NCBI GenBank assembly: GCA_044230315.1
Contig: JBGARJ010000007.1
Location: 120,330-184,329 of the forward strand
DNA from: M3007 sp044230315
GTDB lineage: Bacteria > Bacteroidota > Bacteroidia > Chitinophagales > Saprospiraceae
Reading direction: 5' to 3'
Length of the DNA stretch: 64,000 bases
Below, piece by piece: positions 44,500 through 51,376 of this stretch; position 1 is the first letter of the stretch, and the number at the start of each line of letters is the position of its first letter. The notes beneath the pieces are model-generated. The model had not been told where the DNA came from. It worked only from the letters and a program-made list of their open reading frames with translations, and searched no databases. The translations under genes were made by a program, and so were the position numbers.

Positions 44500-46623
44500 A
44501 TGAACCATCGGCCGCACCCAACCCATAAGCACGCTTTCGTTTCACTCTTGCTGGGGTGTTTGTTGCTCGTGTGGCGCCCGGCGCCCGCCCAACCGGTGGC
44601 CGATTCCCTCGCCCGGCTCCTGGCCATCGCCCCCTCCGATACCCACCGCGTGACCCTGCTGAGCGACTACGCGTGGGAAATCAACGAAACCAACACCGAC
44701 GAAGCCGAAGCCCGCCTGCACGAGGCCGTCGCCCTGGCCCAGCAACTCGGCTACCTCCGCGGCGAAGCCGCCGCCTGGAACGGTCTTGGCGTGGTGGAAG
44801 AGATCCGCGGCAACTACGACGGCGCCCGCGTGCACTACCAACGAGCCCTCGCCCTGCGCCGGCAACTCGGCGACAAACAGGAGATCGGCGCCTCGCTCAA
44901 CAACCTGGGCGTGCTGGCCGAAATGACCGGCCACTTCGACTCGGCCATCGTGTACCACCGCGAAAACCTCGCCATCCAGCAGGAACTGGCCGATACCGTG
45001 CGCATCGCCAGAGCTCAGTTCAACCTCGCCGGCGCCTACCAGGAATCGGGTCTCTACAACGAAGCGCAGGGTTACCTGCTCGACGCCCGGAAAATCCTCG
45101 AGGCGCGCCAGGACCTCGACGGTACCGCCAAGATATACGCGCAACTGGGCCATATCCGCTTCGAGCTCGACCGCTACGGCGAAGCCCGTGACTGGTACGC
45201 CCGCGAACTGGCCATCCGGGAAAAACTGGACGACCCCGCCCGCCTCGCCGAGGCCCTCACCGACTACGCCAACGCCCTCGACGAACTCGACTCCGCCCAA
45301 ACGGCGGTGCGCTATTATATGCGCGCCGTCGACTTGTGGAAAAAACTCGACGATGCGCCCGGCCAGGCCAATGTATTTACCAACCTGGCCGACGCGCACA
45401 AACACCTCGGCAACTACCAATTGGCGCTTCAGTACCTCCGCCAGGCGGAAACGATCTATCGCTCGCTCGACGACAAACTCGGCCTCATGGAAGTGTACAA
45501 CACCATGGGCGATACCTACTCGCGCGCCGGGCAGCAGGAGAAATCGCTCGAACTGGTGCGCCGCTATGATAAAATCGCCAAGGAGGTTGGCGACGCGAAA
45601 TACATCCAGGGGGCCCTCAAGGACTATGCGGAGGTGTACGCCAAAATGGGCGAGTATGAAAAAGCCTACGGTTACCGGGTGCAGTACGACGAATACCGTT
45701 ACAAACGCCTGAATGAAAAGATCAGCGGCGAGTTTGCCAAAAAGGAAGCCCTGTTCGAAGACGACAAGCGCAAGCAGCAGATCAAAGACCAGCAAACGGC
45801 CCTGCAGCTCCAGGAGGCGCAAATCGCCAAATCGCGCATCCGGCAGTATGCGCTTTTCGGCGGCGCGTTTGCCCTGCTGATCCTCGTGGCGCTGTTGCTC
45901 AACCGCAACCGCCTGCGCGCCCGCGCCAACCGCGAACTGGCCGCCAAAAACGACGCCATCGAACAGGAACGACGCCGCGCCGACGAACTCCTGACCAATA
46001 TCCTGCCCGCCGCCACGGCCGCCGAGCTGAAGGCCAACGCTTCGGTACAACCCGTACAGTACGCCTCGGTCACCGTGATGTTCACCGATTTCAAGCGCTT
46101 CACGCAAATCGCCGAACAGGTACCCCCCGATGACCTGATCGCCGAACTGGACGAGTGTTTTCGCCTGTTCGACGCTATCGTTAAACAGTTTAACCTCGAA
46201 AAAATAAAAACCATCGGCGACTCCTACATGTGCGCGGGCGGCCTCCCGGAAACGAACGACACCCACCCGGTAGACGTAGTGCGCGCCGCCATCGACATGC
46301 AGGTCCGGCTCAAGGCGCTGATGGAAGAAAAACAGGCCGAGGGCAAACCCGTGTTCGAAATGCGGATCGGCATCCACACCGGGCCTGTCATCGCCGGCGT
46401 GGTGGGCAGCCACAAATTTGCCTACGATATCTGGGGCGATACCGTCAACACGGCAGCCCGCCTGGAGCAGGGCAGCGAACCCCACAAGATCAATATTTCG
46501 GAAACCACCTACCAGCGGGTGAAAGACCTGTTTCCCTGCACCTACCGCGGCCGCCTGGCCGCCAAGCACAAGGGCGAGATCGCCATGTATTTTGTGGAAT
46601 ACGAGCGCGGAGAAACCGCTTGA
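44500..46623 (+). CDS. TPR-containing membrane adenylate cyclase (class III)
   Basis: A 707-residue protein with a signal peptide (LLLGCLLLVWRPAPAQ), about seven periplasmic TPR units (residues ~40-420), a coiled coil, one membrane helix (IRQYALFGGAFALLILVALLL) and a cytoplasmic class III cyclase. The cyclase has metal Asp530 and Asp574 and adenine-selecting Lys570 (KIKTIGDSYM) and Asp643 (YDIWGDTVN), so it is predicted to make cAMP. Its cyclase closely resembles that of the 1700-residue protein at 12555-17657. A TPR ligand in the periplasm would control cyclase output, which is inference. The start is ATG at 44500. It is followed by two inverted-repeat elements. Confidence 0.9.
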   Translation: MNHRPHPTHKHAFVSLLLGCLLLVWRPAPAQPVADSLARLLAIAPSDTHRVTLLSDYAWEINETNTDEAEARLHEAVALAQQLGYLRGEAAAWNGLGVVEEIRGNYDGARVHYQRALALRRQLGDKQEIGASLNNLGVLAEMTGHFDSAIVYHRENLAIQQELADTVRIARAQFNLAGAYQESGLYNEAQGYLLDARKILEARQDLDGTAKIYAQLGHIRFELDRYGEARDWYARELAIREKLDDPARLAEALTDYANALDELDSAQTAVRYYMRAVDLWKKLDDAPGQANVFTNLADAHKHLGNYQLALQYLRQAETIYRSLDDKLGLMEVYNTMGDTYSRAGQQEKSLELVRRYDKIAKEVGDAKYIQGALKDYAEVYAKMGEYEKAYGYRVQYDEYRYKRLNEKISGEFAKKEALFEDDKRKQQIKDQQTALQLQEAQIAKSRIRQYALFGGAFALLILVALLLNRNRLRARANRELAAKNDAIEQERRRADELLTNILPAATAAELKANASVQPVQYASVTVMFTDFKRFTQIAEQVPPDDLIAELDECFRLFDAIVKQFNLEKIKTIGDSYMCAGGLPETNDTHPVDVVRAAIDMQVRLKALMEEKQAEGKPVFEMRIGIHTGPVIAGVVGSHKFAYDIWGDTVNTAARLEQGSEPHKINISETTYQRVKDLFPCTYRGRLAAKHKGEIAMYFVEYERGETA

Positions 46624-46625
46624 TC

Positions 46626-46788
46626 CTAGTGGGCCGTCCAGTCCGCTTTGCTGGGTTAGCCTGGTACTTTTCTGCCCCAACGTCGTTATTCGTCGGTTAA
46701 AATATCCCGTATTTCGCCCTCCTCCTGCCTAGTTGGAACAGAAAAGCCCCTACGCTAACCCAGCAAAGCGGACTGGACGGCCCACTAG
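46626..46788. repeat. Inverted-repeat element with 35-bp perfect arms (163 bp)
   Basis: 46626-46660 (starts CTAGTGGGCCGTCCAG) is perfectly complementary to 46754-46788. The inner parts continue to pair imperfectly, with CTTTTCTG shared 6-7 bases further in. The whole palindrome looks like a small non-coding mobile element or a strong terminator after the TPR-cyclase gene. Together with the next element it fills most of the 46624-46949 gap. Confidence 0.8.
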
Positions 46789-46950
46789 AAACCGTCTGAA
46801 AACCCCTGGCGAGGTGGAAAGGCATAGATTTTGGCGTTAGGCAAGGCTTATTTTTGAGGGAATAGCCATGCCCTATTGCCGAAAAAATAGCCGATGCAAA
46901 ACGCCAAAAGATATGTCTTGCCACCCGGCAGGGGTTTTCAGACGGTTTCT
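46787..46950. repeat. Inverted-repeat element with 22-bp perfect outer arms (164 bp)
   Basis: 46787-46808 (AGAAACCGTCTGAAAACCCC...) pairs perfectly with 46929-46950. Inside, about 55 further bases per arm pair imperfectly, including TTTTGGCGTT/AACGCCAAAA, which makes nearly the whole 164 bp palindromic. It shares its first two bases with the end of the previous element, and its last base is part of the stop codon of the CGNR gene. It resembles a MITE or REPIN. Confidence 0.8.
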
Positions 46951-47534
46951 TATCCTTTTTTCCGGTGGTAATAAGCCTTGGCTTTCATCTGGCTGCCGCA
47001 GGTTTGCATGTTGCACCAGCGGCGGGCGCCGTTCTTGCTGGTGTCGAGAAACAGCCAGCCGCAACTGTCGCAGGCCTTTACACGCGATAGCCGGTCGCTG
47101 AGCAGGAGCGTTTCGGCCGAAAGCGCCAGCAACCACAGCGGTTTCTCCGGATGCGGGGCGTCCTCCACCCCGCGCCGCAGCCCCTCCGCCGTAGGGCATA
47201 GCCGGGTGTGCGGATAAACCTCGTGCAAAAAACTGTTGAAGGTGTCCAGGTGTTCGGGCAGCAGTTCGCCGAATTCGATATAATGCACGAACAGCGCATG
47301 CAACGCCTCGCGCAGCGCGCGAACCTCTTCGATGTTGCCCGCCGGCAGCCGTTCCCATACCGCCAATTCCGTTTCGGTAAACAGGGCGAGCCGGTTGACC
47401 CAGGCCTTAAAATCGTCCCAGGTATTCAAATATTCCGTCCCCGGAGCCGGCTTGCGGGTGGAAACGGTGTTGATAAAATCCAGGCAAAGCCAGCCGCCGT
47501 CCAGAGAAATGGTATCGAGCGGATTTTCCATCAT
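46950..47534 (-). CDS. CGNR zinc-finger (ABATE domain) transcriptional regulator
   Basis: A 194-residue protein with an N-terminal ABATE domain beginning GGWLCLDFINTVSTR and a C-terminal CGNR zinc ribbon. The ribbon is visible as CDSCGWLFLDTSKNGARRWC followed by C-G in MQTCGSQMKAKAYYHRKK, with four Cys for zinc. CGNR proteins are thought to be stress-linked or ligand-binding regulators. The start is taken at the first of two ATGs (47534; the next is at 47531). It is divergent from the dinB-like gene with palindromic sites between, consistent with autoregulation and control of the neighbours. Confidence 0.87.
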   Translation of the reverse strand: MMENPLDTISLDGGWLCLDFINTVSTRKPAPGTEYLNTWDDFKAWVNRLALFTETELAVWERLPAGNIEEVRALREALHALFVHYIEFGELLPEHLDTFNSFLHEVYPHTRLCPTAEGLRRGVEDAPHPEKPLWLLALSAETLLLSDRLSRVKACDSCGWLFLDTSKNGARRWCNMQTCGSQMKAKAYYHRKKG

Positions 47535-47561
47535 TTTTTTACTACTAAAACTTGCTTTGTT

Positions 47562-47609
47562 GGTAAAAATGTATGTATTTTTACCGTCTAAATTAATTTT
47601 ACCGGTAAA
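47562..47609. promoter_or_regulatory. Candidate operators: two GGTAAA palindromes between the CGNR and dinB-like genes
   Basis: The first site has arms GGTAAAAAT (47562-47570) and ATTTTTACC (47577-47585), perfect over 9 bp with a 6-base centre. The second, TTTACCGGTAAA (47598-47609), is a perfect 12-bp palindrome made of the same GGTAAA half-sites. Both lie in the AT-rich 99-base divergent promoter. They are natural candidates for binding of the CGNR regulator, but this is inference. Confidence 0.5.
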
Positions 47610-47633
47610 GATACGATTATTAACAATAAAGCT

Positions 47634-48122
47634 ATGAAAACAAATCTCACCGCTTACATCCGCCAACTCCGCAACAATTACAACGGCAGCCCCTGGTATG
47701 GCGACGCGCTGTTGCAAAAACTGGAAACCGTCGACGAGCAGGAGGCCTTCGAGGCGCCGGCGCCCGGGCTGCACTCGGTCGCTCAGCAAGTGGCGCATGT
47801 ACTGGCCTGGCGGCGTTTGCTGCTCGAGCGCCTCAAAGGCAACAACAATTTTCAGATCCAGGTCAATTCAGCCAAAGACTGGTCGCCTACCGAACTCCTG
47901 GAGACCAAAGGCTGGCAAGCCCTGCTCGCCGAACTAGAGGCCAATCAAACGGAACTGATCGAACGCCTGGAGGCCGAAACCGATGCGCTCCTGGCCCGAC
48001 CGCTGCCCGACGGCAAGCATGCTTTCGAATTGCTGCTGGAAGGTATTGTCGCACACGATGTGTACCATACCGGTCAGATCGGGCAAACGCTGGCCTTACT
48101 CCGCAACACCGTCGCTCCTTAA
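47634..48122 (+). CDS. DinB family protein
   Basis: A 162-residue four-helix DinB/YfiT-type protein. The three metal-binding His positions fit: VAHVLAWRR in the second helix and HDVYHTGQIG near the C-terminus. Members act as thiol-dependent transferases or stress proteins, and the specific reaction here is unknown. The start is ATG at 47634. It is divergent from the CGNR gene and 37 bases before the EamA transporter gene, so the two are probably cotranscribed. Confidence 0.85.
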   Translation: MKTNLTAYIRQLRNNYNGSPWYGDALLQKLETVDEQEAFEAPAPGLHSVAQQVAHVLAWRRLLLERLKGNNNFQIQVNSAKDWSPTELLETKGWQALLAELEANQTELIERLEAETDALLARPLPDGKHAFELLLEGIVAHDVYHTGQIGQTLALLRNTVAP

Positions 48123-48159
48123 ACGTCCCGCTTTCACCCTTTTATCCTTTTTGTCTGTC

Positions 48160-49116
48160 ATGTCTACCCATCCTGCCCCCGGCCGCGGGCTCATTTTAGC
48201 GGCCTTTGCTGCTATTTACCTCGTTTGGGGCTCTACATACCTGGCCATACTGGTCGGGCTAAAAACCATTCCGCCGTTTTTACTTTCCGGTATCCGGTTC
48301 TCAACGGCCGGCGCCATTTTGTTGGGCTGGCAAATGGCGAAAGGGGAGCGTCCTCCGGTTCGGCCCGGACTTCAACACGCCTTTGCCGGTATCCTGATGC
48401 TGTTTGGGGGTACCGGCACGGTGGTGTGGGTCGAACAATACATCTCTTCCGGCATGGCCGCCATCATCGTCGCGAGTATGCCATTCTGGTTTGTGCTGTT
48501 GGACTACAAACAATGGTCGTTCAATTTCTCGAACGGCCTCATCCTCAGCGGCATTTTGGTCGGCTTTGCCGGAATCGTGTATTTATTTGGCGTCGACAGC
48601 GCCGGCGCGCAGGGGTTGAATGCCCAGGTATTTGCCATGCTGATGCTGTTGGCGGGTTGTATTTTCTGGGCTACCGGCTCGTTGTACCTCAAATACCGGC
48701 CGGCATCGGTGTCGACCACCATGGGCGCCGGCATTCAAATGCTGGCTGCCGGGCTGTTCAGCCTGTTGGTAGGCTGGCAACAGGGCGAGCTCCGGGCCTT
48801 TTCATTCGCCCGGGTGAGCGCCGAATCGTGGGCCGGACTGATTTATTTGATCGGTTTCGGCTCTCTGGTGGCTTATTCGGCCTACGTGTGGCTGTTGCGG
48901 ATTCGGCCGGCGGTGCAGGTTGGCACCTACGCCTACGTCAATCCGGTGGTGGCGGTGTTGTTGGGCTGGCTGCTGGTCAACGAGCCTTTTGCCTGGCGGC
49001 AAATGGCGGCCTTGGGCATTATTTTAGGGGGCGTGTTGCTGATCAATTTGCCCAAATACCGGGGGTTCCTGGCCCTGCCCCGCTGGAGCAAACAAAAAAC
49101 CGCCGGCGCGGAATAA
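48160..49116 (+). CDS. EamA family drug/metabolite exporter
   Basis: A 318-residue inner-membrane transporter with ten helices in two EamA repeats. The first repeat starts FAAIYLVWGSTYLAI and includes RPGLQ...GGTGTVVWVEQYISSG; the second includes VAYSAYVWLLR and AYVNPVVAVLLGW, the standard family signature. It probably exports a small molecule or amino acid metabolite. It lies in a putative operon with dinB and perhaps under control of the CGNR regulator. The start is ATG at 48160. Confidence 0.9.
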   Translation: MSTHPAPGRGLILAAFAAIYLVWGSTYLAILVGLKTIPPFLLSGIRFSTAGAILLGWQMAKGERPPVRPGLQHAFAGILMLFGGTGTVVWVEQYISSGMAAIIVASMPFWFVLLDYKQWSFNFSNGLILSGILVGFAGIVYLFGVDSAGAQGLNAQVFAMLMLLAGCIFWATGSLYLKYRPASVSTTMGAGIQMLAAGLFSLLVGWQQGELRAFSFARVSAESWAGLIYLIGFGSLVAYSAYVWLLRIRPAVQVGTYAYVNPVVAVLLGWLLVNEPFAWRQMAALGIILGGVLLINLPKYRGFLALPRWSKQKTAGAE

Positions 49117-49133
49117 CCCGGCCGGCGGCTTTC
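49094..49133. terminator. Bidirectional terminator between the EamA and lipoprotein genes
   Basis: CCGCCGGC (49100-49107) pairs with GCCGGCGG (49121-49128). A run of A precedes the stem and CTTT follows it, so it can serve both convergent genes. The left arm overlaps the last codons of the EamA gene. Confidence 0.5.
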
Positions 49134-49151
49134 GAACGCTTTTGCAGCGCC

Positions 49152-49985
49152 TTATTTCCACCAGTGGTGGTGAATTTTGATGCTTTTGACGGTGCCGTCG
49201 TTCAGCGTCAGGGTAGCGTCGCGGTCGCAGGTGCCGTCGCCGAAGTCGAGCGTACGGGTGTTGCCGTTGCGGGTGAATTCGATCGTGCCTTGTACGACCC
49301 AGGGGCACAGGATGCGTTTGATCAGCGGTGAAGTGATCGTTCCGGAGTAGGTATTGCCTTTGCGGTCGACGCCGGAATAGTTACCCGTGATGCTCCACAC
49401 ATTGTCGAGGTGCGTCGGCGTGAGTGCGCCTTCGATCAGCGTGCGCGAATGCGTGGCGTTGAAGGTAGCTTGGGTGCCGTCGGGGAAGGTAAAGGTTTCG
49501 GCGGCGGTTTTCGACCAAACCGGTTGACCGGCCGCGTTGGGACCTTCATTGGTGAACACGCGGGAACCTTCAATTTGTACGCCGTCGACGGAGAAGTTGT
49601 TGAACGTCACGGTGCGCACGGCGCCGACGGTAGTCATTTTATTCGTTTGCTGGATCACCACCTGGCCTTTGAAGGTGTGGCCGTCTTTGGTGCAGCCGTC
49701 GGGCGAATAGTCGAGCGTGATGGTATTGGGCCAGTTGCCGATCGGCTGTGCGTAGGTAACGGTGGGGCAGCTGCCGCGGTCGCTGACCGACATGTCGATG
49801 AGGTTTTCCTGGACCTGGCCGTCGACTTCAAAATCGGTGAATTCGGCGAGGTCGTTGTAGGATACGAGGTCTTCGGCAATGGTTTGATCGGCTACGGATA
49901 CGGAGGATTCACTGTCTTTTTTGCAGGATTGGATCAGCAAACCGGCGAGCAAGAAAGCGGAGAGGGCAAAGAGCGCCTTTTTCAT
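49152..49985 (-). CDS. Hypothetical lipoprotein
   Basis: A 277-residue protein with a lipoprotein signal peptide (ALFALSAFLLAGLLIQSC; Cys21 is the anchor). The rest is rich in Thr, Gly and Asp with beta-type periodicity, for example TFTFPDGTQATFNATHSRTL and DFGDGTCDRDATLTLNDGTV. Cys appears in pairs, perhaps forming disulfides. No known domain is recognised. It is probably an outer-membrane lipoprotein of unknown role. It lies between the convergent EamA gene and the kdsD gene. Confidence 0.7.
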   Translation of the reverse strand: MKKALFALSAFLLAGLLIQSCKKDSESSVSVADQTIAEDLVSYNDLAEFTDFEVDGQVQENLIDMSVSDRGSCPTVTYAQPIGNWPNTITLDYSPDGCTKDGHTFKGQVVIQQTNKMTTVGAVRTVTFNNFSVDGVQIEGSRVFTNEGPNAAGQPVWSKTAAETFTFPDGTQATFNATHSRTLIEGALTPTHLDNVWSITGNYSGVDRKGNTYSGTITSPLIKRILCPWVVQGTIEFTRNGNTRTLDFGDGTCDRDATLTLNDGTVKSIKIHHHWWK

Positions 49986-50139
49986 AGTGTATAATGCGTT
50001 TTAAAATGAATGGATGGGATAAGAACGTTGGCCAACGCCGATCTCCTTCCGGAAATCGCCTGCTTGGATGGCGGAAGGGCTCCTGGGTTTAACCGGAAAT
50101 TTTTTTTCGAAAAATTTAACAGTTTGCGGCGGTATTGGC

Positions 50140-51117
50140 TCACACCAGCCCTTCGCGCACGAGGTCGTGCAGGTGTACGATCCCGAGGTATTGGTCGTTG
50201 TCGACCACCAGCAGTTGCGTGATCGAATACTGTCGCATGAGCGCCAGGGCGCTGACGGCCAGCGCGTCGGGGCCGATCGTTTTGGGGTTGGGCGTCATGA
50301 TGTGCCGGGCGGTGATGTCGCTGAAACCGGCGCTGCGCTGCAGCATCCGGCGCAGGTCGCCGTCGGTAACTACGCCGAGCAGGGCGCCCCCGGCGTCGAG
50401 CACGGCGGTCGCGCCGAGGCGTTTGGACGAAATTTCGAGGATGACTTCCTGCAGGGTGGCTTCGGGCGCCACCACGGGCCGCTCGTGCAGGGCGCAGAGT
50501 TCGCCGACGCGCAGGTAGAGTTGTTTGCCCAGGGCGCCGCCGGGGTGGAATTTGGCAAAATCCTCCGGCGTGAAGCCGCGCAGGGCGAGCAGGGCCACGG
50601 CCAGGGCGTCGCCCAAGGCCATTTGGGCGGTGGTGCTCACCGTGGGCGCCAGGTTGTTGGGGTCGGCCTCGTGGTCGACGGGCGTCCAGAGCACATAGTC
50701 GGCCTGGCGGGCCAGGGTGCTGGCGCGGTTGGCCGTCATGGCGATGAGGCAATTGCCGAAATTTTTGACCAGCGGAACCAGCACTTTGATCTCGGCCGAC
50801 TCGCCGCTTTTCGACAGGCATAACACGACATCTCCGGGTTGGATCATGCCCAGGTCGCCGTGAATAGCATCGGCGGCGTGGAGGAACAGCGCCGGTTGGC
50901 CCGTAGAGTTGAGCGTGGCCACGATCTTCTGGGCCACGATGGCGCTTTTGCCGATGCCGGTGAGCACCAGTCGCCCGGGGCTGCGGTGGATGGTCTCGAC
51001 GCAGGCCCGGAAGTCGGTGGTATCGTCGAGGCTGTCGGCCAGGGCGTTCAGGGCATCGGCTTCGATGCGGATGGTGCGCTGGGCGGCGGCGAGGATATCG
51101 GGTTGGTTTTCTTTCAC
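50140..51117 (-). CDS. kdsD: Arabinose-5-phosphate isomerase (KpsF/GutQ/KdsD family)
   Basis: Isomerises ribulose-5-phosphate to arabinose-5-phosphate, the first step to the LPS sugar Kdo. The 325-residue protein has a SIS domain (about residues 40-180: LTGIGKSAIVAQKIVATLNS, LSKSGESAEIKVLVP) and two CBS domains (about 205-325). The motif FHPGGALGKQL is characteristic of the family. Cytoplasmic. The start is ATG at 51117; it is divergent from the first CHAT gene across 259 bases. Confidence 0.93.
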   Translation of the reverse strand: MKENQPDILAAAQRTIRIEADALNALADSLDDTTDFRACVETIHRSPGRLVLTGIGKSAIVAQKIVATLNSTGQPALFLHAADAIHGDLGMIQPGDVVLCLSKSGESAEIKVLVPLVKNFGNCLIAMTANRASTLARQADYVLWTPVDHEADPNNLAPTVSTTAQMALGDALAVALLALRGFTPEDFAKFHPGGALGKQLYLRVGELCALHERPVVAPEATLQEVILEISSKRLGATAVLDAGGALLGVVTDGDLRRMLQRSAGFSDITARHIMTPNPKTIGPDALAVSALALMRQYSITQLLVVDNDQYLGIVHLHDLVREGLV

Positions 51118-51304
51118 TGGAAAAGGAAAATGCGGGGCAAAAGTACGCAGCCGGTTGCCGGCCTATGCCGTTTGGGCGGGAAAAAGTCATTTCACGTTGC
51201 CGGTATCTCCGTTTTAGGTTTTGCCGAAATTTAAGACGGTCATTTATCGCTTTCGACTACCTTTGGTGGCGCTTCAGTTGAATCTCACCCTTATTACACG
51301 ACTA

Positions 51305-51312
51305 TAAGTTTG
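51305..51312 (+). promoter_or_regulatory. Candidate -7 element (TAAGTTTG) before the first CHAT gene
   Basis: TAAGTTTG matches TAnnTTTG and lies 65 bases before the first CHAT gene start. A TTG is found at 51278-51280, 24 nt upstream, one base longer than the normal 17-23 spacing. A second match (TACCTTTG, 51258-51265) has no -33 partner. Confidence 0.35.
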
Positions 51313-51376
51313 GCTGTGTTTCGGCAGCCCGCCCGGGCTGTTGGCGGTACTCTCTTTGCATAAATTCAAAATTCTG

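Noticed and set aside
44542..46680. Very long minus-strand frame opposite the TPR-cyclase gene (712 codons), and similar ones at 3362-4780, 4817-6097, 6523-7926, 26360-27730 and 56934-58499
   Set aside because: They are antisense shadows that arise from high G+C at third positions. The opposite strands carry clear families (cyclase, prfA, hflX, rpoN, surA, CHAT).
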